DNA of 64,000 bases, taken from contig OZ000552.1 in assembly GCA_963923955.1 (NCBI GenBank), positions 1,302,001-1,366,000 on the forward strand. The letters run 5' to 3'. The stretch's first letter is position 1, and each line of letters starts with the position of its first letter. Below are positions 44,914-54,106 of this stretch, piece after piece. Origin of the DNA: G963923955 sp963923955 (GTDB lineage Bacteria; Pseudomonadota; Gammaproteobacteria; Eutrophobiales; Eutrophobiaceae). The notes under the pieces were generated by a model. That model had not been told where the DNA came from and did no database searches. It was given only the letters and a program-made list of their open reading frames with translations. Made by a program: the position numbers and the translations under genes.

Positions 44914-46158
44914 ATGTATAAGCCTTTTGAAGCCTTTATCGGTCTGCGCTATGTGCGCGCCCAGCGTGGTAATCATTTTATTTCCTTTATTACGGTCATC
45001 TCGATAGGTGGTGTTGCCGTTGGCCTTATGGCAATTATTTCTGTGTTGTCGGTGATGAATGGCTTCCGGCTGGAATTAACCGAGCGCACACTGGGCATGA
45101 TCTCTCATGCGACTGTGATGCAATATGGCGAGGCCTTTGCGGACTGGGAGCAGGTCGCGCGGCAGCTTGCGGCGCATCCGGGCGTGGTCGGTGTGGCGCC
45201 CTATGTTCGCAAGGAAGGCATGCTCACGCATAACAACAGCGTACAGGGAACGATCATCCAGGGGGTGCTGCCGGAGGCCGAGCCGGCCGTGTCAGAGGTT
45301 GCTGAGAAGATGCTGTCCGGTGGCCTTGATGAGCTAAGAGCCGGCGAGTTTGGCATTGTCTTAGGAAAAGAGTTGGCCAATGCACTCGGTGTCCTGCCTG
45401 GTGATAAGGTGACCCTGGTTGCGCCGCAGGCGAGTATGACGCCGGCCGGGATGCTGCCGCGCTTAAAACGCTTTACCGTAAAGGGCATATTCGAGATCGG
45501 CATGCACGAATACGACAGCGCCTTGGGCCTAATCCACTTAGATGATGCTGCCAAGCTGTTCCGGCTGGAGGGCCCGGCCGCACTCAGGATAAAGACCGAT
45601 GACGTGATCGCCGCGCCCTATATCGTTCGAGAGGCCATGCGGCAGCTACCGGGCAGCTACGGCGTGATTGACTGGACGCAGCAAAACCGGAATTTCTTCC
45701 GCGCCTTGAAAACCGAGAAGATCGTGATGTTCGTGATCACCATACTGATTATCGCCGTTGCCGCGTTCAATATTATCTCCACGCTGATCATGGTGGTGAC
45801 GGACAAGCAATCCGACATCGCGGTCTTGCGTACCTTGGGCGCTTCGCCGGAGAGTATTATGAAGATCTTCATGCTACAAGGCATCGTCATCGGTGTCTCC
45901 GGCGTGGTGCTCGGCGGCATATTAGGGGTCGCCCTGGCCACGCAGCTACCGGCCATCGTCAGGCTGATCGAGTCTCTGTTCAAGGTCGATCTGTTGCCCT
46001 GCGATGTCTATTACATCTGCGATTTTCCTTCCCAAGTGGAGGTGCTGGACGTGGCGCTGGTCAGCCTGGTTGCCTTTGTGCTGTGTGTCCTGGCCACCAT
46101 CTATCCGGCCCGGCGCGCGGCTAAGACGCAGCCGGCGGAGGCCTTGAAGTATGAGTGA
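44914..46158 (+). CDS. lolC: Lipoprotein-releasing system permease LolC/LolE
   Basis: 414 residues from ATG 44914 (MYKPFEAFIGLRYVRAQRGN), the canonical LolC/E start; the upstream extension to 44851 is repeat-like sequence. It has an N-terminal membrane helix, a large periplasmic domain (about 45-270), then three helices with the FtsX-like LRTLGASPESIMKIFMLQG and NIISTLIMVVTDKQSDIAVL. It works with LolD to release lipoproteins from the inner membrane to LolA. The stop overlaps the lolD start by eight bases. Confidence 0.93.
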   Translation: MYKPFEAFIGLRYVRAQRGNHFISFITVISIGGVAVGLMAIISVLSVMNGFRLELTERTLGMISHATVMQYGEAFADWEQVARQLAAHPGVVGVAPYVRKEGMLTHNNSVQGTIIQGVLPEAEPAVSEVAEKMLSGGLDELRAGEFGIVLGKELANALGVLPGDKVTLVAPQASMTPAGMLPRLKRFTVKGIFEIGMHEYDSALGLIHLDDAAKLFRLEGPAALRIKTDDVIAAPYIVREAMRQLPGSYGVIDWTQQNRNFFRALKTEKIVMFVITILIIAVAAFNIISTLIMVVTDKQSDIAVLRTLGASPESIMKIFMLQGIVIGVSGVVLGGILGVALATQLPAIVRLIESLFKVDLLPCDVYYICDFPSQVEVLDVALVSLVAFVLCVLATIYPARRAAKTQPAEALKYE

Positions 46159-46837
46159 TGCGCCGGTGCTATCATGCAGCGGGCTTGAAAAGACCTACCG
46201 GCAGGGGGGGCTGCATGTTGAGGTGCTGCAGGGCCTTGCGCTTAGTCTCGGACAGGGCGATAAGCTGGCGATCATGGGGGCATCAGGCTCCGGCAAGAGC
46301 ACCCTGCTGCATGTGCTGGGCGGGCTTGATACGGCCAGCAAGGGCGAGGTCATCATCGCCGGGGAGAGGCTATCGCAGCTCTCGGAGCGGGAAAAGGGCC
46401 GGCTGCGCAATCAGCACCTGGGCTTTGTCTATCAGTTCCACCACCTCCTGCCGGAATTCACCGCCCTGGAAAATGTCGCCATGCCCTTGTTGATCCGCGG
46501 GGAGGAGGTAGAGGAGGCGAGCGCGGCAGCGCATGAGATCCTGGTTAAGGTTGGCTTGGGCGAGCGAAGCGGGCACCGGCCGGGCGAGCTCTCCGGCGGC
46601 GAGCGACAACGCGCGGCAATCGCCCGGGCAATGGTTACGCGGCCGCAGTGCCTGTTGGCGGATGAGCCGACCGGCAACCTGGATGAACAGACCGCCGGCC
46701 AGGTGTTTGAGGTGATGCTGGAACTCAATCAGCAATACCATAGCAGCCTCGTTATGGTCACGCATAACCAGAGCCTGGCCACCAGGTTTGACAGAAAGAT
46801 GGAAATGCGCGAGGGTAAATTACATCCTCTTTCTTAA
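46151..46837 (+). CDS. lolD: Lipoprotein-releasing system ATPase LolD
   Basis: 228 residues. Walker A is GASGSGKSTLLH, with Q-loop FVYQFHHLLPEFTALENV, signature LSGGERQRAAIARA and Walker B CLLADEPTGNLD, followed by the H-loop VTHNQ. It is the cytosolic ATPase of the LolCDE complex, translationally coupled to lolC. A run of seven G near the 5' end (46204-46210) is short and in an essential gene, so I do not treat it as a switch. The 3' end overlaps the convergent DUF2062 gene by 18 bp. Confidence 0.95.
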   Translation: MSDAPVLSCSGLEKTYRQGGLHVEVLQGLALSLGQGDKLAIMGASGSGKSTLLHVLGGLDTASKGEVIIAGERLSQLSEREKGRLRNQHLGFVYQFHHLLPEFTALENVAMPLLIRGEEVEEASAAAHEILVKVGLGERSGHRPGELSGGERQRAAIARAMVTRPQCLLADEPTGNLDEQTAGQVFEVMLELNQQYHSSLVMVTHNQSLATRFDRKMEMREGKLHPLS

Positions 46838-47377
46838 ATCCCTTTGCAGCGCCTTGCGCTCTTCCCACTTGCGCACAATGGCAAGGCGCCACAACAATCT
46901 GACCAGCACATAGCCGACCAATCCCGCCAGGCCGCCTAATGTCAGGCTGCCCAGCAACAGCGGCTGCCAAATTTCAGCGAATGTCTCGGCAAGCCAACTT
47001 AAGCTCGGCTCAAACTGAATGTTTTTTGCCGGTTCATTCAGCAGCCAAGCACCGAACTTATAAGTGAAGAAGAACAGCGGCGGGATGGTGAGCGGGTTAC
47101 TGACCCAGACACAGACCAGGGCCAGCGGCATGTTCACGCGCAGCAGCAGGGACAGCAGCGCCGCTAATATCATCTGCCCAGGGATTGGGATAAAGGCCAG
47201 AAACAGGCCGACGGCAACGCCGCCCGCGGCGGAGCGTCTTGTCAGGTGAAAGATGTCCGGATCATGCAGTATATCGCCCAGCACTTGGAGCTGCCTGTGT
47301 TGCTGTAGATGGCGCCGCTCCGGCATCAGGCGCTTAAAAAACGGTCGTAGTCCCATCCGTTCAAGGTTGTAGTTCAT
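46820..47377 (-). CDS. DUF2062 membrane protein
   Basis: 185 residues from ATG 47377 (MNYNLERMGLRPFFKRLMPE). RRSAAGGVAVGLFLAFIPIPGQM and VCVWVSNPLTIPPLFFFTYK are the hallmark membrane motifs of DUF2062, with another helix near the C-terminus. The function is unknown; in gammaproteobacteria the gene is often near comEC and lolCDE, as here. Convergent overlap with lolD by 18 bp. Confidence 0.88.
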   Translation of the reverse strand: MNYNLERMGLRPFFKRLMPERRHLQQHRQLQVLGDILHDPDIFHLTRRSAAGGVAVGLFLAFIPIPGQMILAALLSLLLRVNMPLALVCVWVSNPLTIPPLFFFTYKFGAWLLNEPAKNIQFEPSLSWLAETFAEIWQPLLLGSLTLGGLAGLVGYVLVRLLWRLAIVRKWEERKALQRDLRKRM

Positions 47378-47462
47378 GTCTTTGACAAGGCGCGCTATTA
47401 TAGCCCAACAAGCCTTGGAATTATGCAAGCGCTTCTTCAAAGGCCATTAAAAAAGCGATCCT

Positions 47463-49811
47463 ATGCGAGCAGGGAGTCTTTTGTTTTTGCTGGGCGTGGT
47501 CCTGTTCGTACAGCTGCCTGAATTCCCGTCCCGCTACCTGTTTGCGCTCTTCCCCTGCCTGCTGCTGGCCGCTTGGCGCTATGTGATCTTGCGCCTGCTG
47601 GCCTGGATGCTGGCGGGTTTTCTGTGGGCGTTTTTCTGTGCTGATGCGATTCTCTCTCGGCAATTAGCACCGGAGATTGAAGGCGTGAACTTGGCGCTCA
47701 CCGGCAGAGTCGTCTCCTTGCCGCTGGTACGCAGGGATATGACGCGCTTTGAACTCGAAGCACTGCGCCTGCATGATGAAGCGGGGCGCGCCTGGCCTGT
47801 GCCGGGGAAGGTGCGGCTAAGCTGGTATCAGAGTGCCAGAGATGGCGCAGTCGATGGCCTAAGCGATGGCATGGGCAATAGCATGGACGAGCTTGCGCCC
47901 GGGCAGGTCTGGCGCCTGAAGGTACGGCTCAAGCGGCCCTATGGCTTTATGAACCCCGGCGGTTTTGATTATGAAGGATGGCTGTTTCGGCAGCGCATCC
48001 GCGCAACAGGCTATGTCTTGAAAGATGCGGACAATGCCCTGTTGGAGCAGCGGCAGGGCGAATACCTACAGCGACTGCGCTTTGCATTGCGCGCCAGGCT
48101 GGGTGAAGTACTGGGAGAGGCGCCGAATGCGGCACTGCTGTTGCCGTTGATCATCGGCGAGCGCGGCGGCCTCAGCAAGGAGCAGTGGCGCGTATTAACC
48201 GCCACCGGGACCAACCACCTCATGGCCATTTCCGGTCTGCACATCGGTTTTATCGCCCTGTTGGCCTTCGGGCTGGCGCGATTTGTCTGGCCCTTAGGCG
48301 GACGCACAAGCCTGCTGCTGGCAAGCCCCTATGCGGCCATCGTCAGCGCCCTGGTATGTGCAACGATCTATGCGGCACTGGCCGGCTTTGCCATCCCGAC
48401 GCAGCGCGCCCTGGCCATGCTCAGCGTGTTCTTAGGCTTGAGGTTGATACACAGGCAGACGGGCGCCACGCATATCATTGCGCTCGCCCTGCTGGCGGTC
48501 TTGTTGCTGGATCCCTTTGCCGTGCTCGCCCCCGGCTTCTGGCTCTCCTTTACCGCCTTTGCGGTAATTTTATACGGCATGAACGCCCGCTTGAATGCTT
48601 GCGGGCTGTGGTGGCGCTGGGGCCGGGTGCAGCTACTCGTCACCCTGGGCCTGGTGCCCATGCTGATTTTCTGGTTCGGGCAACTGCCGCTATTGAGCCT
48701 GCCGGCAAATATTATCGCCGTACCCTGGGTCAGCATCTTCACAGTGCCCCTGGCGCTCTTGGGCACCCTCATATTGACCATCAGCGAGCCGGTCGGGGCC
48801 TTTGTATTGCAGCTTGCCCTAAAAAGCATCGACATCATCTGGTGTGTCCTGGCGCAGCTCGCCGGGCTTGAGTTCGCTGTTATGCCGGTGCAACAGGCTT
48901 CCTATTTCGCCCTGCTGCTGGCCTGTATGGGCGCTGCCTTGTTGTTGATGCCCGCCGGTCTGCCGGGGCGTTATCTGGGCCTCGTCTTGTTATTGCCCGT
49001 TGTCTTTCCGGCCACGCAGAAACCGGGGCGGGAGGCGCTGCATCTTAGCGTGCTGGATGTCGGCCAGGGCTTGGCGGTGGTCCTGCGTACTCAGGATCAT
49101 GTGCTGTTGTATGATACCGGGGCCAGATACAGCGAGCGCTTTAACGCCGGCAGCGCGGTCATCGCACCCTATCTGCGTCATCTTGGCATCAAGGAAATCG
49201 ACAAGCTGATCATCAGCCACGGCGATAATGATCACATCGGCGGCCTGCATGGCCTGAGCGAGACGATTAGCATCAACAGCATCGCCACCAGTGTCCCGGA
49301 AAAATTCGACGCACCGGCCCCAGAGCATTGCAATGCGAGTGGGTCCTGGGAATGGAACGGCGTCATCTTTGCCATATTGCATCCCGCCGGGACTACTCTG
49401 CGCGGCAACAATGCTTCTTGCGTCTTGCAGGTGACAGTCGGCAGCCGAAAGTTGCTATTGACTGGCGACATCGAGCGGCGGGCGGAGAGGCGCTTGGTTG
49501 AGCGCTATGGCGAGGAACTGGCCGCGGATATACTGCTGGTGCCGCATCACGGAAGCCGCACCTCGTCGTCTGAACGCTTTCTCGATGCCGTGCAGCCGGA
49601 CTATGCGATCTTTGCCGCCGGTTATCGCAATCGCTTCGGCTTTCCGAAACAGGATATAATCCAGCGCTACAAAGAGCGTAACATCAGGCGCTTACAGACA
49701 GCCGCGTCTGGGGCGATAGAGTTTCGGCTGGGGCCAAGCGGCCTCTCATTCACTGAATATCGCAAACAGCACCGGCGTTTCTGGCATACTGTTATGCAGC
49801 CAACTCAATAA
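47463..49811 (+). CDS. comEC: ComEC/Rec2 DNA-uptake channel protein
   Basis: 782 residues, ATG 47463. The order is: N-terminal membrane helices and DUF4131 (to about 210), the Competence membrane domain (ALLLPLIIGERGGLSKEQW, TGTNHLMAISGLHIGFIALLA), and a C-terminal metallo-beta-lactamase domain with LIISHGDNDHIGG and LLVPHHGSRTSSS. It would carry single-stranded DNA across the inner membrane during transformation. It suggests natural competence, though no pilus genes are in this window. The start lies 85 bp after the divergent DUF2062 gene. Confidence 0.95.
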   Translation: MRAGSLLFLLGVVLFVQLPEFPSRYLFALFPCLLLAAWRYVILRLLAWMLAGFLWAFFCADAILSRQLAPEIEGVNLALTGRVVSLPLVRRDMTRFELEALRLHDEAGRAWPVPGKVRLSWYQSARDGAVDGLSDGMGNSMDELAPGQVWRLKVRLKRPYGFMNPGGFDYEGWLFRQRIRATGYVLKDADNALLEQRQGEYLQRLRFALRARLGEVLGEAPNAALLLPLIIGERGGLSKEQWRVLTATGTNHLMAISGLHIGFIALLAFGLARFVWPLGGRTSLLLASPYAAIVSALVCATIYAALAGFAIPTQRALAMLSVFLGLRLIHRQTGATHIIALALLAVLLLDPFAVLAPGFWLSFTAFAVILYGMNARLNACGLWWRWGRVQLLVTLGLVPMLIFWFGQLPLLSLPANIIAVPWVSIFTVPLALLGTLILTISEPVGAFVLQLALKSIDIIWCVLAQLAGLEFAVMPVQQASYFALLLACMGAALLLMPAGLPGRYLGLVLLLPVVFPATQKPGREALHLSVLDVGQGLAVVLRTQDHVLLYDTGARYSERFNAGSAVIAPYLRHLGIKEIDKLIISHGDNDHIGGLHGLSETISINSIATSVPEKFDAPAPEHCNASGSWEWNGVIFAILHPAGTTLRGNNASCVLQVTVGSRKLLLTGDIERRAERRLVERYGEELAADILLVPHHGSRTSSSERFLDAVQPDYAIFAAGYRNRFGFPKQDIIQRYKERNIRRLQTAASGAIEFRLGPSGLSFTEYRKQHRRFWHTVMQPTQ

Positions 49812-50310
49812 AACCAAAAGAGAGAAGGCGCATCCTCCTCGCACTGTATGCGATGTTTATGTTGTCATGCCAGATCAATTCCGGCCTTCACTTCCCATTC
49901 AATAAACGTCATTCCTGCGGAAGCAGGAATCCAGAAGGTTCCTGGCATCATGTTTGGCGGATTTCCCTTGTTCTTGCTCTCGGACGTTGCGCGGCTTTAG
50001 GATTCCTGGTCAAGCCGGGAATGACGTTTCTCAGCTCTGGATTCCCATCCCCGTTTCCACAAGAAGGACTAGGACGGGTACGAATTCACCAAATATCACG
50101 GCTAGAACTGCCTAGACTCCTGCCCCTGCTCGTAGGCAGGGGTGGCGTTCTTTCGCAGGAATAGCCTGCCCCATACTGGACACGGGGACGCGTAGAGAAC
50201 AGCCGCTTCCTAAATTATTTATCGGCAATGATTTCTACTGACGCACTCTTGAAAACGGTTATATTACTCATATCCTAAACCTTACATCACCTGCTGGAGC
50301 ATTGACTGAT
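49812..50310. other. Intergenic region with dispersed repeats between comEC and htpX
   Basis: A long-spaced inverted pair lies at 49908-50025 (left arm GTCATTCCTGCGG, right arm GATTCCTGGTCAAGCC). A CCCCATA-type hairpin element lies at 50164-50190. The remainder has no gene I can support. Confidence 0.7.
49908..50025. repeat. Palindromic repeat pair with extended spacer
   Basis: Arms at 49908-49932 and about 50001-50025, inverted and each able to form a hairpin; the spacer is about 68 bp versus about 25-30 bp in other copies. Confidence 0.7.
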
Positions 50311-51195
50311 ATGACGCGCATCTTTTTATTTCTGGCTACTAACCTGGCGATTGTCATGGTGCTTGGCATTGTCATGGAAATATTCGGCTTACGCGGGGTT
50401 CTCGATGAGCAGGGGGTGGGGCTTGATCTGAATGCCTTGCTCATTGTGTCCGCCGTTGTGGGGATGACCGGTGCGTTTATCGCGCTTGCGATATCCAAAT
50501 GGATGGCGCTAAGAACAACAGGCGCAAGGGTCATCGACAACCCGGCAAACCAGACCGAGAGATGGCTCGTGCAGACGGTGGCGCAGCAGGCCGGCCGGGC
50601 CGGGATCGGGGTGCCGGATGTGGCGATTTATGAGGCTGCGGATATGAATGCCTTTGCGACCGGGATCAACAAAAACAAGGCCCTGGTGGCGGTCAGCACC
50701 GGCCTCATGCAGCAGATGAACCAGGACCAGGTGGAGGCGGTGCTGGCGCACGAAGTCTCGCATGTGGCCAACGGCGATATGATTACGCTGACGCTGATAC
50801 AGGGCGTGGTCAACACCTTTGTGTTTTTTCTCTCGCGCGTGATCGGGCATATTGTTGACCGGGCGGTGTTCAAGGTGCAGCGCGGGCATGGCCCGGGTTA
50901 TTGGATAACGGCCATTATCGCGCAGATGGTTTTAGGCATATTGGCCAGCGCGATTGTGATGTGGTTCAGCCGCCACCGAGAGTTCAAGGCCGATGCCGGC
51001 GGTGCAGCCCTGGCGGGTAAGCAGAAGATGATCGCAGCGCTCGCGCAATTAAAACGCAGCGCAGATCAGCCGCATCTGCCCGATCAGCTGGCGGCCTTTG
51101 GCATATCGGGTGGTTTTAAGCAGGGCCTTGCGAGAGCGTTCATGAGTCATCCCCCGCTTGATGAACGCATTGCGGCGCTTGAGAATAATCAATAG
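50311..51195 (+). CDS. htpX: Membrane protease HtpX
   Basis: 294 residues from ATG 50311. GGAG at 50295-50298 is too close to the alternative TTG 50302, so the ATG is preferred. The N-terminal membrane helices (RIFLFLATNLAIVMVLGIVM) are followed by the zinc protease motif HEVSH (in VLAHEVSHVANGDM), a further membrane hairpin and the third ligand Glu in FSRHREFKADAGGA. It degrades misfolded inner-membrane proteins on the cytosolic side. Converges on epmB with a hairpin between. Confidence 0.95.
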   Translation: MTRIFLFLATNLAIVMVLGIVMEIFGLRGVLDEQGVGLDLNALLIVSAVVGMTGAFIALAISKWMALRTTGARVIDNPANQTERWLVQTVAQQAGRAGIGVPDVAIYEAADMNAFATGINKNKALVAVSTGLMQQMNQDQVEAVLAHEVSHVANGDMITLTLIQGVVNTFVFFLSRVIGHIVDRAVFKVQRGHGPGYWITAIIAQMVLGILASAIVMWFSRHREFKADAGGAALAGKQKMIAALAQLKRSADQPHLPDQLAAFGISGGFKQGLARAFMSHPPLDERIAALENNQ

Positions 51196-51230
51196 GGCAC
51201 TGCTAAGAAAGTGCATTTTTAGCAGTTGCC
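51196..51230. terminator. Stem-loop between convergent htpX and epmB
   Basis: GGCACTGCTAA pairs with TTAGCAG-TGCC (one bulged T), starting right after the htpX stop codon and ending seven bases before the epmB stop. It is placed where a two-way terminator would be; T-runs are short, so strength is uncertain. Confidence 0.45.
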
Positions 51231-51236
51231 TAATAA

Positions 51237-52229
51237 TTACAGCAAAGGCACTTTATAAGCCTGCCCCGGAATTTCACGCACCAGCCGCGGCACGAGGTAG
51301 CCGGGCAGCGTGGTTCTAAGATCTTGCATAATCCTTCGCGCCGTCTCGTCCGGGACGGCAAAGTGGGCCGCGCCCTGTACCCGATCCAGCATGTGCAGGT
51401 AGTAGGGCAGGGCGCCACAGGCGAGGAGCGCCTCGTTTAAGCGGGCCAGGGTACTCGCATCATCGTTGATGTCTTTTAGCAAGACCGACTGATTGAGCAG
51501 GGTGATGCCGGCGGCCTGTAACGCTTGCAGCCCGGCACCGACTGATGCTGATAATTCATTGGGATGATTGGCGTGTATCACCAGGACGGGGATCAGTTTT
51601 GTTGTTGCCAGGGTAGCAATCATTGTCGTGGTGAGGCGGGAGGGCAGGACAACCGGGATGCGCGAATGGATGCGCAGGCGTCTCAGGTGTGGAATGTCCT
51701 CCAGGCTCGCAATCAATTCGGCTAATTTATCGTCTGACAAAATCAGCGGGTCGCCGCCGCTCAGAATGACCTCGCGAATGGAAGGCTCATTTGCTATGTA
51801 GGCCAGCGCCTCTTGCCAGTTTGATCGCGCAGGATTAGCCTCGCTGTAGGGGAAGTGCCGACGAAAACAGTAGCGACAGTGGATCGCACAGGCGCCGGTG
51901 ACGAGCATGAGCACCCGCCCGTGATATTTATGTAATACGCCCGGCGCCGTCCGCGCAGGCAGATCACCGACGGGGTCTGTCACAAAACCGGCTTGTGCGG
52001 CGTCCTCCCAAATAGCCGGGAAGACCTGCAAGAACAAAGGGTCCCTGGGGTCGCCGGCCTGCATACTCTTCAGATAGTCCGGCGGCACACGCATGGGAAA
52101 GGATTTCAACGCCTCATGCGCCACATTTGGACGGTACGCGGATGCTTCGGATAGCCCAAGCCTTTTCAGTAGATCAGCGGGATCAGTGCTTGTCTCTCTC
52201 AGTTCCCGTTGCCAACTCGAAATTGCCAT
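51237..52229 (-). CDS. epmB: EF-P beta-lysylation protein EpmB (lysine 2,3-aminomutase-like radical SAM enzyme)
   Basis: 330 residues from ATG 52229 (MAISSWQRELRE). The radical-SAM cluster motif CAIHCRYC is followed by FRRHFPYSEANPARSNW, and ILSGGDPLILSDDKL is the aminomutase SAM site. It makes (R)-beta-lysine used to modify EF-P. It is divergent from efp across 50 bp, with epmA next, so the modification genes sit around their substrate. Confidence 0.94.
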   Translation of the reverse strand: MAISSWQRELRETSTDPADLLKRLGLSEASAYRPNVAHEALKSFPMRVPPDYLKSMQAGDPRDPLFLQVFPAIWEDAAQAGFVTDPVGDLPARTAPGVLHKYHGRVLMLVTGACAIHCRYCFRRHFPYSEANPARSNWQEALAYIANEPSIREVILSGGDPLILSDDKLAELIASLEDIPHLRRLRIHSRIPVVLPSRLTTTMIATLATTKLIPVLVIHANHPNELSASVGAGLQALQAAGITLLNQSVLLKDINDDASTLARLNEALLACGALPYYLHMLDRVQGAAHFAVPDETARRIMQDLRTTLPGYLVPRLVREIPGQAYKVPLL

Positions 52230-52279
52230 GTCTTTCAAGTTATCATAGGCCGCCTTGTGAGCATACTATTAGACGAATC

Positions 52280-52849
52280 ATGGCGACTTTTAGCACCAAC
52301 CAGTTCAGGGCCGGCCTGAAATTGATGATCGATGGCGAGCCTTGTTCCATTATTGAAAATGAAACCGTCAAGCCGGGCAAGGGCCAGGCCTTTAACCGCG
52401 TCAAGCTGCGCAACCTCAAAAACGGCCGGGTGATAGAGAGAACCTATAAGTCCGGCGAGAGCGTTGCGGCGGCTAATGTGATGGATGTCGAATTACAATA
52501 TCTCTATAGCGACGGTGAAATGTGGTACTTCATGGACACCCGGAGCTATGAGCAGTGTGGTGCCGATGCCGCTGCGATGGGCGACAGCGCCCAGTGGCTA
52601 AAGGGCGAGGAGATGTGCGAAGTCACCCTCTGGAATGACAATCCAATCAGCGTCCTGGCACCGAACTTCGTAACACTGAAGGTCACCGAGAGCGCTCCGG
52701 GGGTACGTGGCGACACCGCATCGGGCGGCACCAAGCCGGCAACGCTTGAGACCGGCGCAGTCGTCAAAGTACCCTTGTTTGTCGAGCAGGGCGAGATGAT
52801 CAAGGTCGATACCAGAACGCAAGAGTACGTGAGCCGGGTGAAGGGATGA
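52280..52849 (+). CDS. efp: Translation elongation factor P
   Basis: 189 residues from ATG 52280 (MATFSTNQFRAGLKLMIDGE). Lys34 in KPGKGQAFNRVK is exactly the residue that EpmA lysylates in E. coli-type EF-P. The three OB-like domains are complete. EF-P relieves ribosome stalling at polyproline; this window encodes several polyproline-rich proteins such as the autotransporter linker. Divergent from epmB and 200 bp upstream of epmA. Confidence 0.97.
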   Translation: MATFSTNQFRAGLKLMIDGEPCSIIENETVKPGKGQAFNRVKLRNLKNGRVIERTYKSGESVAAANVMDVELQYLYSDGEMWYFMDTRSYEQCGADAAAMGDSAQWLKGEEMCEVTLWNDNPISVLAPNFVTLKVTESAPGVRGDTASGGTKPATLETGAVVKVPLFVEQGEMIKVDTRTQEYVSRVKG

Positions 52850-52862
52850 GGTTTTGTTTGGC

Positions 52863-52938
52863 TTTGCGAAAAGCGGGGAAAGGGGGAGCAGGGGCAGGCA
52901 TCCACTCCGCCCCGTCCCCGTACTGGATACGGGGACGA
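52863..52938. repeat. GC-rich repeat pieces between efp and epmA
   Basis: TTTGCGAAAAGCGGGGAAAG... resembles sequences at 25498-25545 and, inverted, 58822-58870. It is followed by CCGTCCCCGTACTGG...GGGGACG, a copy of the CCCCGTA-type hairpin at about 52912-52938. Confidence 0.6.
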
Positions 52939-53051
52939 AGGAGACTTGAGTGGCACTTTAATCACCTTACTTCCAACACGGTCAAGACCTGGTTAAGATG
53001 CCTCCGAGAACCCCCTCTGTTAGGCAAGACCTTAGGAATAATTAACGCTTG

Positions 53052-54023
53052 ATGTCCGGCTGGAGGCCGAATGCGACACGGGAAACCATGCAACGCCGAG
53101 CGGGGATGCTGGCGCTGATTCGGGGCTTCATGGCGGAGCGCGGCATTTTGGAGGTGGAGACGCCCATCCTCACTCAGGCCGAAAATCCCGACCCCAATAT
53201 TCACCCCTTAAGGACTGTCGCCGGGAGGCTTAAGCAGAGGCGGTATTATCTGCATACTTCCCCCGAATTTGCCATGAAGCGCCTGCTCGCTTTTGGCCTG
53301 GGTTCGATCTATCAGATCACCAGAGTATTTCGTGATGATGAACCCGGCCGCCTGCACCGACCTGAATTTAGCCTGCTGGAATGGTATCGCCCGGATTATG
53401 ACCATCATTCGTTGATGGATGAATTGGCCGAATTGATCCACGCCCTGGAACTTGGCCGCTGCAGGCGGCTGACTTATAAGCAAGCATTCCAGCAACACAT
53501 CGAACTAGACCCGCACTCCGCCACGCCGGCCGAATTAGGCGACAAGGCAGTTTCCTTGGGTCTGGTGGGTGAGGCCCATGAAAGAAGTTTATTATTAGAC
53601 TTTTTATTCAGTCATTTTGTCAGTCCGCATCTGGGACGGGAGGCACCGACATTTATTTATGATTACCCGGCCTGCCAAGCGGCGCTGGCCAGCTTATCGG
53701 ACAGCCGTCCGCAGGTGGCCGAGCGCTTTGAATTGTTTATCGCCGGCATGGAGATCGCCAATGGCTTTAATGAACTGCTTAATGCGGCCGAGCAGCGTGC
53801 GCGCTTTGAGCGCCAGAACCGCATACGCCAATCGCAAGGCATGGAAAAGGTGGTGATCGATGGGCAACTCCTGGCCGCCCTGGAACACGGCTTGCCGGCC
53901 TGCGCCGGTGTTGCCGTCGGCCTTGACAGATTGCTGATGGCGATGACAAATGCGGATACTATTCGTGATGTCATGAGCTTTGATTCAGAGGGCGGAGGGC
54001 AGAGAACTGAAAACAGATTTTAA
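53052..54023 (+). CDS. epmA: EF-P--(R)-beta-lysine ligase EpmA (PoxA/GenX)
   Basis: 323 residues from ATG 53052. It is a truncated class II lysyl-tRNA synthetase without the anticodon domain: motif 1 region FMAERGILEVETPILTQ, motif 2 FRDDEPGRLHRPEFSLLEW and motif 3 GVAVGLDRLLMAM. It attaches beta-lysine to Lys34 of EF-P. Its place after efp and epmB completes the pathway except the hydroxylase EpmC, which is not here. Confidence 0.95.
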   Translation: MSGWRPNATRETMQRRAGMLALIRGFMAERGILEVETPILTQAENPDPNIHPLRTVAGRLKQRRYYLHTSPEFAMKRLLAFGLGSIYQITRVFRDDEPGRLHRPEFSLLEWYRPDYDHHSLMDELAELIHALELGRCRRLTYKQAFQQHIELDPHSATPAELGDKAVSLGLVGEAHERSLLLDFLFSHFVSPHLGREAPTFIYDYPACQAALASLSDSRPQVAERFELFIAGMEIANGFNELLNAAEQRARFERQNRIRQSQGMEKVVIDGQLLAALEHGLPACAGVAVGLDRLLMAMTNADTIRDVMSFDSEGGGQRTENRF

Positions 54024-54106
54024 GGAATGGCGTCGCCGCACTTTATCATCCGCCCTCCGTCCCCCGCTCGTTGGCGGGGGCAGGCCCCTGTCCTCCGTCC
54101 TCTGAC

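Noticed and set aside
46204..46210. G7 run in lolD as another phase-variation tract.
   Set aside because: Seven bases is short, the gene is essential in most Gram-negatives, and the frame is intact.
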